64,000 bases of DNA from Streptomonospora wellingtoniae (GCF_031845375.1 NZ_JAVREK010000016.1:1-64000); one strand, 5' to 3'; counted from the first letter of the stretch, positions 1-10,742 are shown. Made by a program: numbers and translations. The notes: generated by a model from the sequence alone, not told the origin.

Positions 1-1365
1 CCCGAGGGCGTCGGGGACCAGCACTGCGGCCGAGTAGTAGGTGCTGACCAGGTAGGACATCAGGGCCTTGTCGTCGATGCCCATGAACCGCACCGACAGC
101 CCCGGCTGGTACTCGTCGGGCAGGCCGGTCTGGTGGAGGCCGACGACGCCCTGCTTCTCCTGGCCGGTGCGCATGAGCATGATCGAAGTGCTGCGGGTGT
201 CGCTGACCGGGATCTTGTTGCAGGGGAACATGGGCACGCCCCGCCAGGCGGGTACGCGGTGCCCCTCGATGTCGGCGCTTTGGGGGTAGATGCCGCGGCG
301 GCTGCACTCGCGGCCGAACGCGGCGATCGCGCGGGGGTGGGCGAGTAGGAAGTCCGGCTGCTTCCACACCGTTGCCAGCAGCTCGTCGAGGTCGTCGGGG
401 GTGGGCGGACCTCCGCGCGTGGGAATCCGCTGCCTCAGGTCCGCATTGTGCAGCAACCCGAAATCGCGGTTGTTCACCATCTCGTGCTCCTGGCGCTCCC
501 GAAGCGCCTCCACCGTCAACCGCAGCTGCTCCTCCAGCTGGTTCATCGGCTGGTTGTACAGATCCGCCACCCGCGTATGAACCCGCAGCACCGTCTGCGC
601 CACACTCAGCTCGTACTCCCGCGGCACCGCCTCGTAATCCACGAACGTCCCCGGAAGCGACGCCTCACCCGCATGCCCCGACGCCACCGCGATCGCCGCC
701 TCGCCGTCGCCGTCGGCCTCGGGCACGTCCCGGGAGCCGACTTCGGCCAGATGCGCGCGCAGTGCCTCGGAGCGCCCGGCGACCTCCTCGAACTCCGAGC
801 GCCGCAGAGTGAGCACGGTACAGGGTGTGAGCGCCTTGGCCGTGGCGTCCCAGGTGCCCTGGTCCTCGACCAGGGCTGCCGCTCCGAAGTGGTCGCCGTC
901 GACCATGGTCCCCAGGACCGTCTCGTCGCCGTACTCGCCGCTGCCCAGCCGGCTCACCTTGCCGTGGGCGATCAGGCACACCCGGTCGGCGGCGGAGCCC
1001 CGCTCGACGATGATGTCGCCGGGCGCGTACTCCTCCTGGGTGAAGCGCTCGGCCAGCGCCTCCAGCGCGGCCTCGTCGTCGAAGTCGCGCAGCAGTGACA
1101 GCTCGCACAGCTCGTTGGGGATCACCCGCACCTCGGCGCCGGTCGCGACGAAGCTGACCCGCCCGTCGCCGACGGTGTAGGTGAGCCGGCGGTTCACCCG
1201 GTAGGAGCCGCCGGTGGCCTCGATCCAGGGGAGCAGGCGCAGCAGCCAGCGGGAGGTGATCCCCTGCATCTGCGGGGGAGTCTTGGTCGTCGTCGCGAGA
1301 TTCCGCGCGGCCCCGGTTCCCAGGCTCAGCCGCTGCTGCCCGTTATCCACACCGGACTCCGTCAT
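1..1365 (-). CDS. Family 2B encapsulin shell protein (partial, C-terminus beyond left edge)
   Basis: The gene starts at ATG 1365 (MTESGVDNGQQRLSL) and stays open to position 1, giving at least 455 residues. A cyclic-nucleotide-binding fold lies at about residues 95-200, with the CNMP signature YAPGDIIVERGSAADRV near residue 111. It is followed by an HK97-type shell domain with family 2 encapsulin features: an MNQLEEQLRLTVEALR helix, WRGVPMFPCNKIPV, TRSTSIMLMRTGQEKQGVVGL and VSTYYSAAVLVPDALG. Family 2B shells carry such a CNMP insertion and encapsulate terpene cyclase, polyprenyl transferase or related cargo, usually encoded next door. The gene reads out of the window, so any downstream cargo gene is not visible. 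Family assignment is by motif memory; ligand and cargo are unknown. Confidence 0.85.
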   Translation of the reverse strand, partial: MTESGVDNGQQRLSLGTGAARNLATTTKTPPQMQGITSRWLLRLLPWIEATGGSYRVNRRLTYTVGDGRVSFVATGAEVRVIPNELCELSLLRDFDDEAALEALAERFTQEEYAPGDIIVERGSAADRVCLIAHGKVSRLGSGEYGDETVLGTMVDGDHFGAAALVEDQGTWDATAKALTPCTVLTLRRSEFEEVAGRSEALRAHLAEVGSRDVPEADGDGEAAIAVASGHAGEASLPGTFVDYEAVPREYELSVAQTVLRVHTRVADLYNQPMNQLEEQLRLTVEALRERQEHEMVNNRDFGLLHNADLRQRIPTRGGPPTPDDLDELLATVWKQPDFLLAHPRAIAAFGRECSRRGIYPQSADIEGHRVPAWRGVPMFPCNKIPVSDTRSTSIMLMRTGQEKQGVVGLHQTGLPDEYQPGLSVRFMGIDDKALMSYLVSTYYSAAVLVPDALG

Positions 1366-2055
1366 GGAGTTTCCACCCAATCCTTGCTGAGGGTTGATTA
1401 TGTGCCGATTGTTCTTCGACCGGCGTTCCCGGCACACGGAGTCCGCCTGGCGCCCGGTTCCGCGGTGGCCGATCGTTATCCAAGCACCGTTCGTGTGCGG
1501 ATGTCGGGGAAATCCGATTCGCCTTCCACTAGGACGCCCGGTCGGCTGTCCGCCGCGGGGGACGGGATACGCACCGGAGAACTCCGCTTCACACGCCGCT
1601 CCGTCGGGACCGACCTCTTCGGCGGTCACTTTCGGCGGCTGGTCGATCTCACGCCTGGTCGGCACCCCACGTACCCGGCGATCCTCCGCGCATGCGCCCC
1701 GAACACCGACTTTCACCACGGACACGCATTGCCCGCTCATACACCCCGAATTCGGTCCGGTCGGACCAACGGCGGCGATTACCGTGCCGCCCCTCCTACC
1801 TGCATTGAATCCGGGGACACCGCTTTCAGGACAACGCGAATCCCAGCAACGAAAAAACATCCGAAAAAGAGGATCAACCTCCGGACAACCAAATCCGGAC
1901 ATTCGGTAACCGCAATGAATGCATGCCTGCAACCGGGGCAGCGAACCGCCGCACACGCCGCACTACTGAGGATAAATCAGACCAAACAATAAAAGCAGCC
2001 CGGACGCACCGAACTACTCATACCGACTCGATCTCTATTTTCCGCCTGAGGTACC
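1366..2055. other. Long intergenic region, no supported gene
   Basis: About 690 bases lie upstream of the encapsulin gene and downstream of the transketolase gene. The open frames here have no recognisable protein content. The stretch from about 1840 to 2040 is clearly AT-richer than its surroundings. It may hold the encapsulin promoter or horizontally acquired DNA, but I see no definite -10/-35 pair, RNA gene or repeat. Confidence 0.4.
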
Positions 2056-2097
2056 GCCGGGGACCGGCTGGAGCGGGTGTCGCTCCGCCGGCCCCGG
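2056..2097. terminator. Stem-loop after transketolase
   Basis: An extended hairpin has GGAGCG and CGCTCC around a GGTGT loop, prolonged outward by CCGGGG/CCCCGG and CCGGC/GCCGG arms. It begins a few bases beyond the transketolase stop codon. There is no T-run, so it is a GC-rich actinomycete-type terminator candidate. Confidence 0.5.
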
Positions 2098-2102
2098 GCC
2101 GA

Positions 2103-3965
2103 TCAGCTGCCCGCCGCGGCCGGCTCGTGCTCTTGGCGCAGGATGCCCCGCACCGCCGCCTCGACGGCCCCGGCGTCGATCCCGGCCTCGCGCCGCTGCT
2201 CCTCGGGGGTGGCCGAGCCCGGCATCCCCGTCACCGCGAGCTTCATCGTGCGCGGCGTCGAACGGGTGTCGGCGAACACGTCCAGCACCGCGTCCCCCAG
2301 CCCGCCTTCGGGCCAGTGGTCCTCGACGGTGACGATGCGCCCCGTCTCCTCGGCCGCGGCCCGCAGCCTCGGGGCGTCCACCGGCTTGATCGAATAGGCG
2401 TCGATCACGCGCACGCCGATCCCCTCGCCGGCGAGCGCATCGGCCGCGGCCAGCGCCTCGTGAACGGTCGCACCGGCGGCCACGACCGTCACCCGGTCAC
2501 TCGCCGAGGATCGCAGCACCTTGCTGCCGCCGATCTCGAAGCCTTCGTCCGGCCCGTAGACCACGGGCGTCTTGCCGCGCAGCGTCCGCAGGTAGCTCAC
2601 TCCGTCGTGCTCGGCCATCCCGGCCGTCAGGCGCGCGGCGGAGTTGGCGTCGCAGGGGTGCAGCACCACGCTGTTATGCACGGCGCGCAGGGCCGCGATG
2701 TCCTCCAGCCCCATCTGGGAGGGGCCGTCCTCCCCGATGGACACACCGGCGTGGGACCCGACGAGGTTGATGTCCGCGCGGCTGACCGCCGCCATGCGGA
2801 CGAAGTCGTAGGCGCGGGCCAGAAAGGCCGCGAACGTCGCCGCGTAGGGCGTCCACCCGCGTACCTGCAGCCCCACTGCTGCGGCGATCATCTGCTGCTC
2901 GGCGATGTAGAACTCGAAGAAGCGGTCCGGGTGCTGATCGACGAAGAACTTGGCGCGCGTGGAGTCGGCGACCTCGCCGTCCAGGACGACCGTGTCGGGG
3001 CGCGCGTCACCGAGCGCCGCGACCGCTCGGCCGAAGGCGTCGCGAGTGGCCTCCTCGCCACCCACGGCGTAGGTCGGCAGGTCGACCCGGGAACCGCCGG
3101 GGCGCTGGCGCACTCCCCCGCTGTCGGGCAGCGCGACGTCGATGCGCAGGTCACGCCGGCCGCCCAGCTCGGAGACCGCCCGCTCGGCGTCGGCCAGCGG
3201 CTTGCCGTGCGCGCCCTCCTGGTCGGCGACGGCGCTGACACCGGCCCCCTTGACGGTGCGGGCGATGATCGCGGTGGGGCGCTCGGCCTCCTCGCGCGCG
3301 CGACGGTAGGCCGCGTCGATCTCGTCGACGTCGTGTCCGTCGACCTCGACCGTGTGCCAGCCGAAGGCCTCCACGCGGCGGCGGTAGGCGTCCAGGTCCC
3401 AGCCGTGCCGGGTCGGCCCGCGCTGTCCCAGCCGGTTGATGTCCAAAACAGCGGTCAGGTTGGCCAGTCCCGCCTGTCCGGCGTACTCCATGGCCTCCCA
3501 CACCGAGCCCTCGGCGAGCTCGCTGTCACCGCAGAGCACCCAGACGCGGTACGGGAGGCGGTCCAGGCTCGCGCCCGCCAGAGCCACCCCCGCTCCGATC
3601 GGCAGGCCCTGCCCCAGGGACCCGGTGGCCACGTCGACCCACGGCAGCCGCGGCGTGGGGTGGCCCTCAAGCGGGCTGCCCAGCTTGCGGTAGCGCAGCA
3701 GCTCCTCGTCGGAGATCGCGCCGCAGGCCTTGTAAAGGGCGTACAGCAGAGGCGACGCGTGCCCCTTGGACAAGATCAGGTGGTCGTTGCCCGAGTGGGA
3801 GGGCTCGTCGAAGTCGTAGCGGAGATGGTCCGAGGCGAGCACAGCCATGAGGTCCGCCGCCGACATCGACGAGGTCGGGTGTCCCGAACCCGCGGCGTCG
3901 GCGGCGCGGACCGCGTCGACGCGCAACTGCTGTCCCAGTTCCTTGAGCCGTTGCCGGTCGGTCAT
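2103..3965 (-). CDS. Transketolase (single-chain, 620 aa)
   Basis: This thiamine-diphosphate enzyme transfers two-carbon ketol units in the pentose phosphate pathway. The N-terminus has the transketolase SGHPTSSMSAAD signature. The TPP motif is GDSELAEGSVWEAM followed by VLDINRLGQ. Pyrimidine-domain segments EFYIAEQQMIAAAVGL and SHAGVSIGEDGPSQMGLEDIAALR and a C-terminal transketolase domain follow. At 620 aa it is shorter than the about 690-aa primary TktA type, so it may be a secondary transketolase. The start is ATG 3965, preceded by GAGGAGGAA; the reading frame extends further upstream but that part overlaps the next gene and lacks homology. The next gene upstream on the same strand is the GCS2-type ligase, 52 bases away. 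Confidence 0.92.
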   Translation of the reverse strand: MTDRQRLKELGQQLRVDAVRAADAAGSGHPTSSMSAADLMAVLASDHLRYDFDEPSHSGNDHLILSKGHASPLLYALYKACGAISDEELLRYRKLGSPLEGHPTPRLPWVDVATGSLGQGLPIGAGVALAGASLDRLPYRVWVLCGDSELAEGSVWEAMEYAGQAGLANLTAVLDINRLGQRGPTRHGWDLDAYRRRVEAFGWHTVEVDGHDVDEIDAAYRRAREEAERPTAIIARTVKGAGVSAVADQEGAHGKPLADAERAVSELGGRRDLRIDVALPDSGGVRQRPGGSRVDLPTYAVGGEEATRDAFGRAVAALGDARPDTVVLDGEVADSTRAKFFVDQHPDRFFEFYIAEQQMIAAAVGLQVRGWTPYAATFAAFLARAYDFVRMAAVSRADINLVGSHAGVSIGEDGPSQMGLEDIAALRAVHNSVVLHPCDANSAARLTAGMAEHDGVSYLRTLRGKTPVVYGPDEGFEIGGSKVLRSSASDRVTVVAAGATVHEALAAADALAGEGIGVRVIDAYSIKPVDAPRLRAAAEETGRIVTVEDHWPEGGLGDAVLDVFADTRSTPRTMKLAVTGMPGSATPEEQRREAGIDAGAVEAAVRGILRQEHEPAAAGS

Positions 3966-4017
3966 CGTGTTCTTCCTCCTCATGTGGCATAGCGCCGCGA
4001 ACGGCAGCCCCGGCCCG

Positions 4018-5214
4018 CTACCCGCCGAAGTGCCGCGCATGCGCCGGGGGCGGCTCCCCGGACGCATGCGCCCGCCGGGAGCCCAGGCCCTGCACCGTGA
4101 CGCCGGCCAGGTAGTCGACGACGTCGGCGGCGCTGAGCCGGCGGGTGTAGGAGGCGCGCTGGCGGGCCGCGCCGCCGCCCCGCGTGCGCAGGACGGCCAG
4201 CGCCTCCAGGGCGTAGCCGAGGTCGCCGGAGCGCGCGAGGTAGGGCCGCAGCTGCTCGACGGCCCCGGCGAGGACGGCGTGGACCGGGCGCAGCCGGCCG
4301 CCGCCCAGCGGATCGGGGCAGCTGCCCTCCAAGCCGTCGCGCGCGGCGCGCCACAGGTCGCCGCGCAGCACCGCCGGGTCGCGCCGCGCGGGCGTACGGC
4401 CGGCCGCGGCGTCGTCCAGGGCGGCGCTGACCAGGGCGCGCACCAGGACCGCGAGAAGAGCCGACTCCTCAGGGGTGGACGGGACGTCGCACACCCGGAT
4501 CTCCACCGTCGGGTTGACATCGGAGAGCCGGATGTCCCAGTAGACCATCCGGCGGTCCAGCGCGGCGCCCGACTCCAGCAGCGCCGCGACACAGGCCTCG
4601 TAGTGCTCGGCCGACTCCATGGGCGGCGGCGGTCCGCCGGTGGGCCAGCGCGACCAGCGGGGCTGGCGCCAGCTGGCGTAGCCGGTGTCGGCCCCCTCGC
4701 AGACCGGGGAGTTCGCGCTCAGGGCCAACAGCACCGGCAGCCACGGCCGCAGCCCGTTGCTGGCCGCCACCCCGCTGTCGCGATCGGGAACGCCCACGTG
4801 CACGTGGCAGCCGCAGTTGGTACCCGCCGCGGCGGCCACGGCGCCGAAGCGGTCGGCGATGCGCTGGTAGCGGGATCCCGGATTGAGCCGCTGGGGGCCG
4901 CTCTCCGGCATGATCGGCACCCCTCCGGCCACCACCCGCGCTCCCTGGCCGGCGGCGGCTTGGGCCAGCCGCTGCCGCGCGGCGCGCAGTCCGCCGAGCA
5001 GCTCGTCCACCCCGGTGCAGACCGGGCCGGCCGACTCGACCTGGCTCCGGGTGAACTCGCCGAGCAGCGCGCTCGGCCCCGGTGCAACGGATTCCAGGAC
5101 CTCGACACTGCGCGGGGCGAGCGCCCCCGCATCGTCGACCAGGAAGAACTCCTCTTCGACGCCCATCGTGGGGACGCCGGTGCGCCCGCTCCGACGCGAC
5201 TGGGTGATGACCAC
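4018..5214 (-). CDS. Carboxylate-amine ligase, GCS2 family (YbdK-like)
   Basis: The 398-residue protein has hallmarks of the GCS2 glutamate-cysteine ligase family: GVEEEFFLVD near the N-terminus, GGVPIMPESGPQRL, and the metal/ATP-site segment GTNCGCHVHVGVPDRDSG. Family members make gamma-glutamyl or related amide bonds with ATP. Actinomycetes rely on mycothiol, so the in vivo substrate here is uncertain. The start chosen is GTG 5214; an internal ATG just before GVEEEF is an alternative. It lies directly upstream of transketolase on the same strand and may be co-transcribed with it. Confidence 0.85.
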   Translation of the reverse strand: MVITQSRRSGRTGVPTMGVEEEFFLVDDAGALAPRSVEVLESVAPGPSALLGEFTRSQVESAGPVCTGVDELLGGLRAARQRLAQAAAGQGARVVAGGVPIMPESGPQRLNPGSRYQRIADRFGAVAAAAGTNCGCHVHVGVPDRDSGVAASNGLRPWLPVLLALSANSPVCEGADTGYASWRQPRWSRWPTGGPPPPMESAEHYEACVAALLESGAALDRRMVYWDIRLSDVNPTVEIRVCDVPSTPEESALLAVLVRALVSAALDDAAAGRTPARRDPAVLRGDLWRAARDGLEGSCPDPLGGGRLRPVHAVLAGAVEQLRPYLARSGDLGYALEALAVLRTRGGGAARQRASYTRRLSAADVVDYLAGVTVQGLGSRRAHASGEPPPAHARHFGG

Positions 5215-5507
5215 GGATCACCGCCCTCCGCGATTGCGCCCCGGTCGCCGACGGCACCGCGCGGGGACGGGGAGCCCGCCCTCGAGGGCCGGCTCGCCGG
5301 GAACCGGAGACTTTGGGATGGTGGGGCGGCGCCGCCCGGGGCCGCTGACGCGGGCTGCACCGGAGGCGGAACGCCGTCGGTGTCCGACTACCCCGCCCTT
5401 CGGGCGGTAACCCCCGGGGCCGGAGGGGTCGGCGGGCGGTTTCCGCATGCGGCCAGGGGGGTAGCCGGGCCGTGATGCTCCACGACGGCGTGGCGGAGGT
5501 GGTCCGC

Positions 5508-6146
5508 ATGCAGGTCTTTCGCGACCGTGACGACGGGGGGCGGCGGCTGGCCGATCGCGTTCTGGACTTGCGACTGCGCGATCCCGTGGTGCTGACGCTG
5601 CCCCGCGGCGGCGTGCCCGTGGGCCGCGTGGTCGCCGAACGGCTGAAGGCTCCCCTGGACGTGACCGTCGTACGCAAGATCACCACCCCCGACTTCCCCG
5701 AGACCGCGGTGGGCGCTGTGACGGCCGAAGGAGCGCCGATCATCGACGACCGGCTGAAGCGCATGGTGCGCCCGGACCCCGGCGAACTGGCGGACAGTGT
5801 CGAGAAGGAGCGCGCCGAGGCAAGGCGCAGGGTCGAGGCCTACCGCGGTGAGCGCCCCGCACCGCGGGTCGCCGGACGCGACGTGGTGGTCGTCGACGAC
5901 GGCCTCGCCACGGGCATGAGCGCCCGGGCGGCGCTGTCGGCTCTGCGCGAGCAGGAGCCGGCGTCGCTGACGCTGGCGGTACCGGTGTGCTCGCCTGAGG
6001 CCGCCCGGGCCCTCGCCGACGTGTGCGACCGCGTCGTGTGCGTGCTGAGCCCGCCGCAGTTCCAGGCGGTCAGCCTGTGGTATAAGAGCTTCCCGCAGGT
6101 CGGCGACGCCGAGGTTCAGCGCATGCTGGCAAGTGTGGAAGGCTAG
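5508..6146 (+). CDS. Phosphoribosyltransferase-family protein
   Basis: This is a type I phosphoribosyltransferase fold of 212 aa. PRGGVPVGRVVAERL forms the early strand-loop and VVVVDDGLATG (about residues 126-136) is the PRPP-binding loop. Similar stand-alone proteins are common in actinobacteria and proteobacteria and are usually annotated only as predicted phosphoribosyltransferase, without a proven base substrate. I chose ATG 5508 (MQVFRDRDDGG) over an upstream ATG at 5472 because homologues of this type begin close to the FRDR..G segment. The 293 bases upstream (5215-5507) contain no supported gene. Confidence 0.82.
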   Translation: MQVFRDRDDGGRRLADRVLDLRLRDPVVLTLPRGGVPVGRVVAERLKAPLDVTVVRKITTPDFPETAVGAVTAEGAPIIDDRLKRMVRPDPGELADSVEKERAEARRRVEAYRGERPAPRVAGRDVVVVDDGLATGMSARAALSALREQEPASLTLAVPVCSPEAARALADVCDRVVCVLSPPQFQAVSLWYKSFPQVGDAEVQRMLASVEG

Positions 6147-6189
6147 CGGCGGCACGCCCGAACCCCGTTGATCTTGTAGCCATCGTGAA

Positions 6190-6203
6190 GGAAAACGATT
6201 TCC
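6190..6203. promoter_or_regulatory. Zur-box-like palindrome
   Basis: GGAAAACGATTTCC is a near-perfect inverted repeat. On the minus strand the wider site (TGGAAATCGTTTTCC) matches 12 of 15 positions of the actinobacterial Zur-type core TGAAAATCATTTTCA. It lies 8 bases before the ATG of the truncated gene at 6211. Binding by Zur is inferred from sequence only. Confidence 0.45.
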
Positions 6204-6210
6204 ATTTGCA

Positions 6211-6849
6211 ATGACGATGGTGCACAGGTGGGCCGCCGCCGTCCTCCGCGGGGACCGCGACCACGACACCGAGCGCTCCCACGCCGAGGGAACGGCCGCG
6301 CCGGACCCCTTCGCCTGGTTCTCCGCCGGGCTCGACGACCTCGTCGCGACGCTGCGGGCGGCCCCGGACGACGCGGAGGCCCCGGTGTTCCTGAAGGACG
6401 CGCCCCGGCCTCGGCTGTTCTGGGCCCGCAGGCAGGCGCACGAGACCACGATCCACAGCGTCGACGCCCTCGCCGCGAGCCTGGGCGGGCCGCCGCCTAC
6501 CGCCGATGTGCCGGTCACGCCGGCCCTGGCGGCGGACGGGATCGACGAGCTGCTCTGCGGCTTCCTGCCGCGGCGGAGGAGCACGCTGCGCTCTCTGGAG
6601 CCCCGCACCGTCGTGGTGCGCTGCGCCGACACCGGCCACTCCTGGTCGGTGCGCATCAGCGAGGAGCCCGCCGTGGCGGCGGCCGGCACGACGGCCTTGG
6701 CCGCAGCGGAGCGCCCCGACGCGGTGTTCGGCGGCACCGCAGCGCAGCTCTACCTCGCTCTGTGGAACCGCGCCTTCGAGGTGGCGGTCGACGGCCTCGC
6801 CGAACTTGTCGAGCAGTGGCGCACCCAGGTCCGCGTCGAATGGGGCTGA
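6211..6849 (+). pseudogene. Maleylpyruvate isomerase-type mycothiol-dependent enzyme, N-terminus missing
   Basis: The frame encodes 212 aa resembling the MDMPI/DinB-like family. HRWAAAVLRG corresponds to the end of the first family helix, FWARRQAHETTIHSVDA carries a metal-site-like histidine, and a C-terminal sterol-carrier-like part ends AAQLYLALWNRAFEV. Intact relatives begin 35-45 residues earlier with a W..LPACPGWTVADL-like segment and another metal ligand; here that part is absent and HRWAA lies at the fifth codon. No Shine-Dalgarno precedes ATG 6211. A Zur-like palindrome abuts the truncation. I interpret it as a deletion remnant; an alternative is a short functional variant. Confidence 0.5.
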
Positions 6850-7206
6850 GCCCCGCGGTCCGCTGCCGCGATCGCGGCGGGGGGTGGCGGGCGCGAGCGA
6901 AAAAGGGATCTTGAATCGATTTTATCGAATCCCTTCCAGCCTTCTCCCGGTCGTGCTATGTTCGTTCGCCCAGAGGCGATTGAAAGCGCTTTCAACTGTA
7001 AATGGAGTGCCCAGGATCCCTGCGGCCATGGGGTTTCGCCGAACACACACGCCACTCTCCACCCCCGTTCGACGCCGACCTCGGGAATCCGAACCGAAGA
7101 CCGATCACGCCCCATCCCCCACCGATCCCCGGCGCCGATTCGCGGTAGGCGGAGCCCGCCTCCGCGCTCTTCTGCGCAGCGGCGCGCGGGGAGCGAGGAG
7201 CCTCGC
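6850..7206. other. Regulatory intergenic region of the pectin lyase gene
   Basis: The 357 bases hold no supported gene. They contain a TCGAT-TTT-ATCGA inverted repeat at 6916-6928 inside a larger GGGAT...ATCCC pair, a possible -10 (TATGTT near 6958), and the LacI-type palindrome at 6980-6995. This looks like a long, regulated leader. Confidence 0.5.
6980..6995. promoter_or_regulatory. LacI-family operator palindrome
   Basis: TTGAAAGCGCTTTCAA is a perfect 16-bp palindrome with the central CG typical of LacI/GalR-type operators that control glycoside-degrading genes in actinomycetes. It lies 211 bases before the rhamnogalacturonan lyase start. No LacI gene is visible in the window. Confidence 0.7.
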
Positions 7207-9459
<2,253 letters not shown>

Positions 9460-9588
9460 CCCTTCCGCGACGCGTGCGGTCGGCCGGACCGGTGCCGGCG
9501 GGCCGCACGCGTATGGCGCAATGCGGAGGATCCGCTCGGCGCGCCAACGGCCGCGGTGGGCGAGAATGAGCGGCGCGGCCGGGGGGCC

Positions 9589-10146
9589 TCAGGTCCGCAG
9601 GGCGGAAAGGTGCTCGACGAGGCTGGCCAACTCGGGGTCGGCCGCGCTGAGGTCGAGGGCCTCGGCGAGGACGGACTCGTAGACCGGTACGGCCCGGCGG
9701 AACACGTCCATTCCGTGACCGGTGATCCCGGTGTACACCCCGCGCCGGTCGTGTTCGCAGCTGCGGCGCTCGGTCAGGCCGGTGCGCTCCAGGCGGGTCA
9801 CCATGCGGCTGACCGAGCTCTGGTTGAGGTTGACGGCGTCGGTGAGGTCCTGCATGCGCATCTCGCCGTCGGGAGCACCTGCGCACGCCGACAGCGCGAG
9901 GAACTCCGACAGCCCGATGCCGAACCCCCGGTGCAGGGCGCGCTCTACGAGGGCGTCGACCCGGCTGTGCAGGGCGACCAGGCGCGTCCACAGCGCTCCG
10001 GTCGCGGAAAGCTCCGCCGGCGCAGCGGGCGGAGTGGTCCGGGGACTCTGCTCAGCGGTGATGACCGGCCTCCTCGTGCTCTCGCCGCCGGCACCGGCCG
10101 AGCGGCGCGGAGGCGGCGGCGGTGTCCAGCCTATTCGATGCAGCAT
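9589..10146 (-). CDS. MarR-family transcriptional regulator
   Basis: This is a winged-helix repressor of the MarR type: ALHRGFGIGLSEFLALSAC, DLTDAVNLNQSSVSRMVTRLERTGLTERRSCEHDRRGVYTGIT and a dimerisation helix. The annotated start ATG 10146 (MLHRIGW) gives 185 aa, but a better-placed AGGAGG (10074-10069) lies six bases before an in-frame ATC at 10062, which would give about 157 aa, the normal MarR length. No ATG, GTG or TTG is at that place. Inverted repeats at 10135-10165 overlap the annotated start and are likely its own operator, which also argues for the shorter protein. Ligand and targets are unknown. Confidence 0.85.
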   Translation of the reverse strand: MLHRIGWTPPPPPRRSAGAGGESTRRPVITAEQSPRTTPPAAPAELSATGALWTRLVALHSRVDALVERALHRGFGIGLSEFLALSACAGAPDGEMRMQDLTDAVNLNQSSVSRMVTRLERTGLTERRSCEHDRRGVYTGITGHGMDVFRRAVPVYESVLAEALDLSAADPELASLVEHLSALRT

Positions 10147-10165
10147 CGATGTAGACCGATACATC
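10135..10165. promoter_or_regulatory. Tandem inverted repeats, probable MarR operator
   Basis: TCGATG-CAG-CATCGA (10135-10149) overlaps GATGTA-GACCGA-TACATC (10148-10165). Paired imperfect dyads of this size are usual for MarR autoregulation. They sit at the 5' end of the MarR gene. Confidence 0.55.
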
Positions 10166-10561
10166 AGCGCACCCAAGCGGAGCCCCCGCATACGCCCGCC
10201 CCGCGCAGCCTCGCCTCCCTCGGTCCTCTCCCGGTCGAAGATCCGCACCCGCTGCCGCCCGGTAGCCGCCAGCACACCGACGACAACCTGCGGGCGGCCC
10301 TGCGCGTCCGCGCCGAACACCCGCCGGTGGGGCTGCCCTCTCGCAGTACGTAGTGCAGCGCTACGGCGTCGACCTGCCGATCGGCCCTTCCGCCATGGGC
10401 CACATCCTCAAGGACCGGGTCGGCCAGGTGGGCGAAACCCGGCCCCCGCTGTCGCGACTCTCCTGTACTGTGATGGCGGCACCTCCCGGTGCGCAGGCTC
10501 CGGTTACTTCTTCCAACGAATCACCGGCGCCGACTCTGATCTCGGGGGGGCACAACCTCAG

Positions 10562-10677
10562 ATGGTGCGCCCGGCGCGCAGGAGACGGTTACTTCGCCTC
10601 TTAGCGGGTGGTTGCCGGTTCGAGCCGCGTCACCGGTTCACCGGTGCAGTTCGATCGGTCGAGCACCTACGCACCGT
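10562..10677 (+). ncRNA. Candidate Y RNA-like (YrlA-type) RNA upstream of Ro60
   Basis: Between the MarR operator and the Ro60 gene no protein is supported, but the segment is highly structured. ATGGTGCG (10562-10569) can pair with CGCACCGT (10670-10677), closing a roughly 100-nt insert. Inside are a 7-bp stem with one A-C mismatch and a 7-nt loop (10581-10601), a T-arm-like GGTTCGAGCC (10617-10626), and a perfect CACCGG-TTCA-CCGGTG hairpin (10631-10646). Bacterial Y RNAs of the YrlA class are known to mimic tRNA and to lie beside rsr/Ro60 genes. The match is structural and contextual only; I could not run a covariance search. The rest of 10166-10742 shows no gene. Confidence 0.4.
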
Positions 10678-10742
10678 CCGCGACCTCGACCTCGGGCGCA
10701 TCACCTGAAGAGGGCTTCTCCCCGCGCGGAAGGAGCCTTCCT

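Noticed and set aside
1384..1992. 200-codon plus-strand frame upstream of the encapsulin gene
   Set aside because: No family-like motifs, no Shine-Dalgarno, and composition typical of non-coding GC-rich sequence.
1923..5475. Long plus-strand frames opposite transketolase and the GCS2 ligase
   Set aside because: They are antisense shadows; both minus-strand genes have clear catalytic motifs and Shine-Dalgarno sequences.
10353..10604. Plus-strand 83-codon frame before the Ro60 gene
   Set aside because: No recognisable protein and it overlaps the structured RNA candidate.
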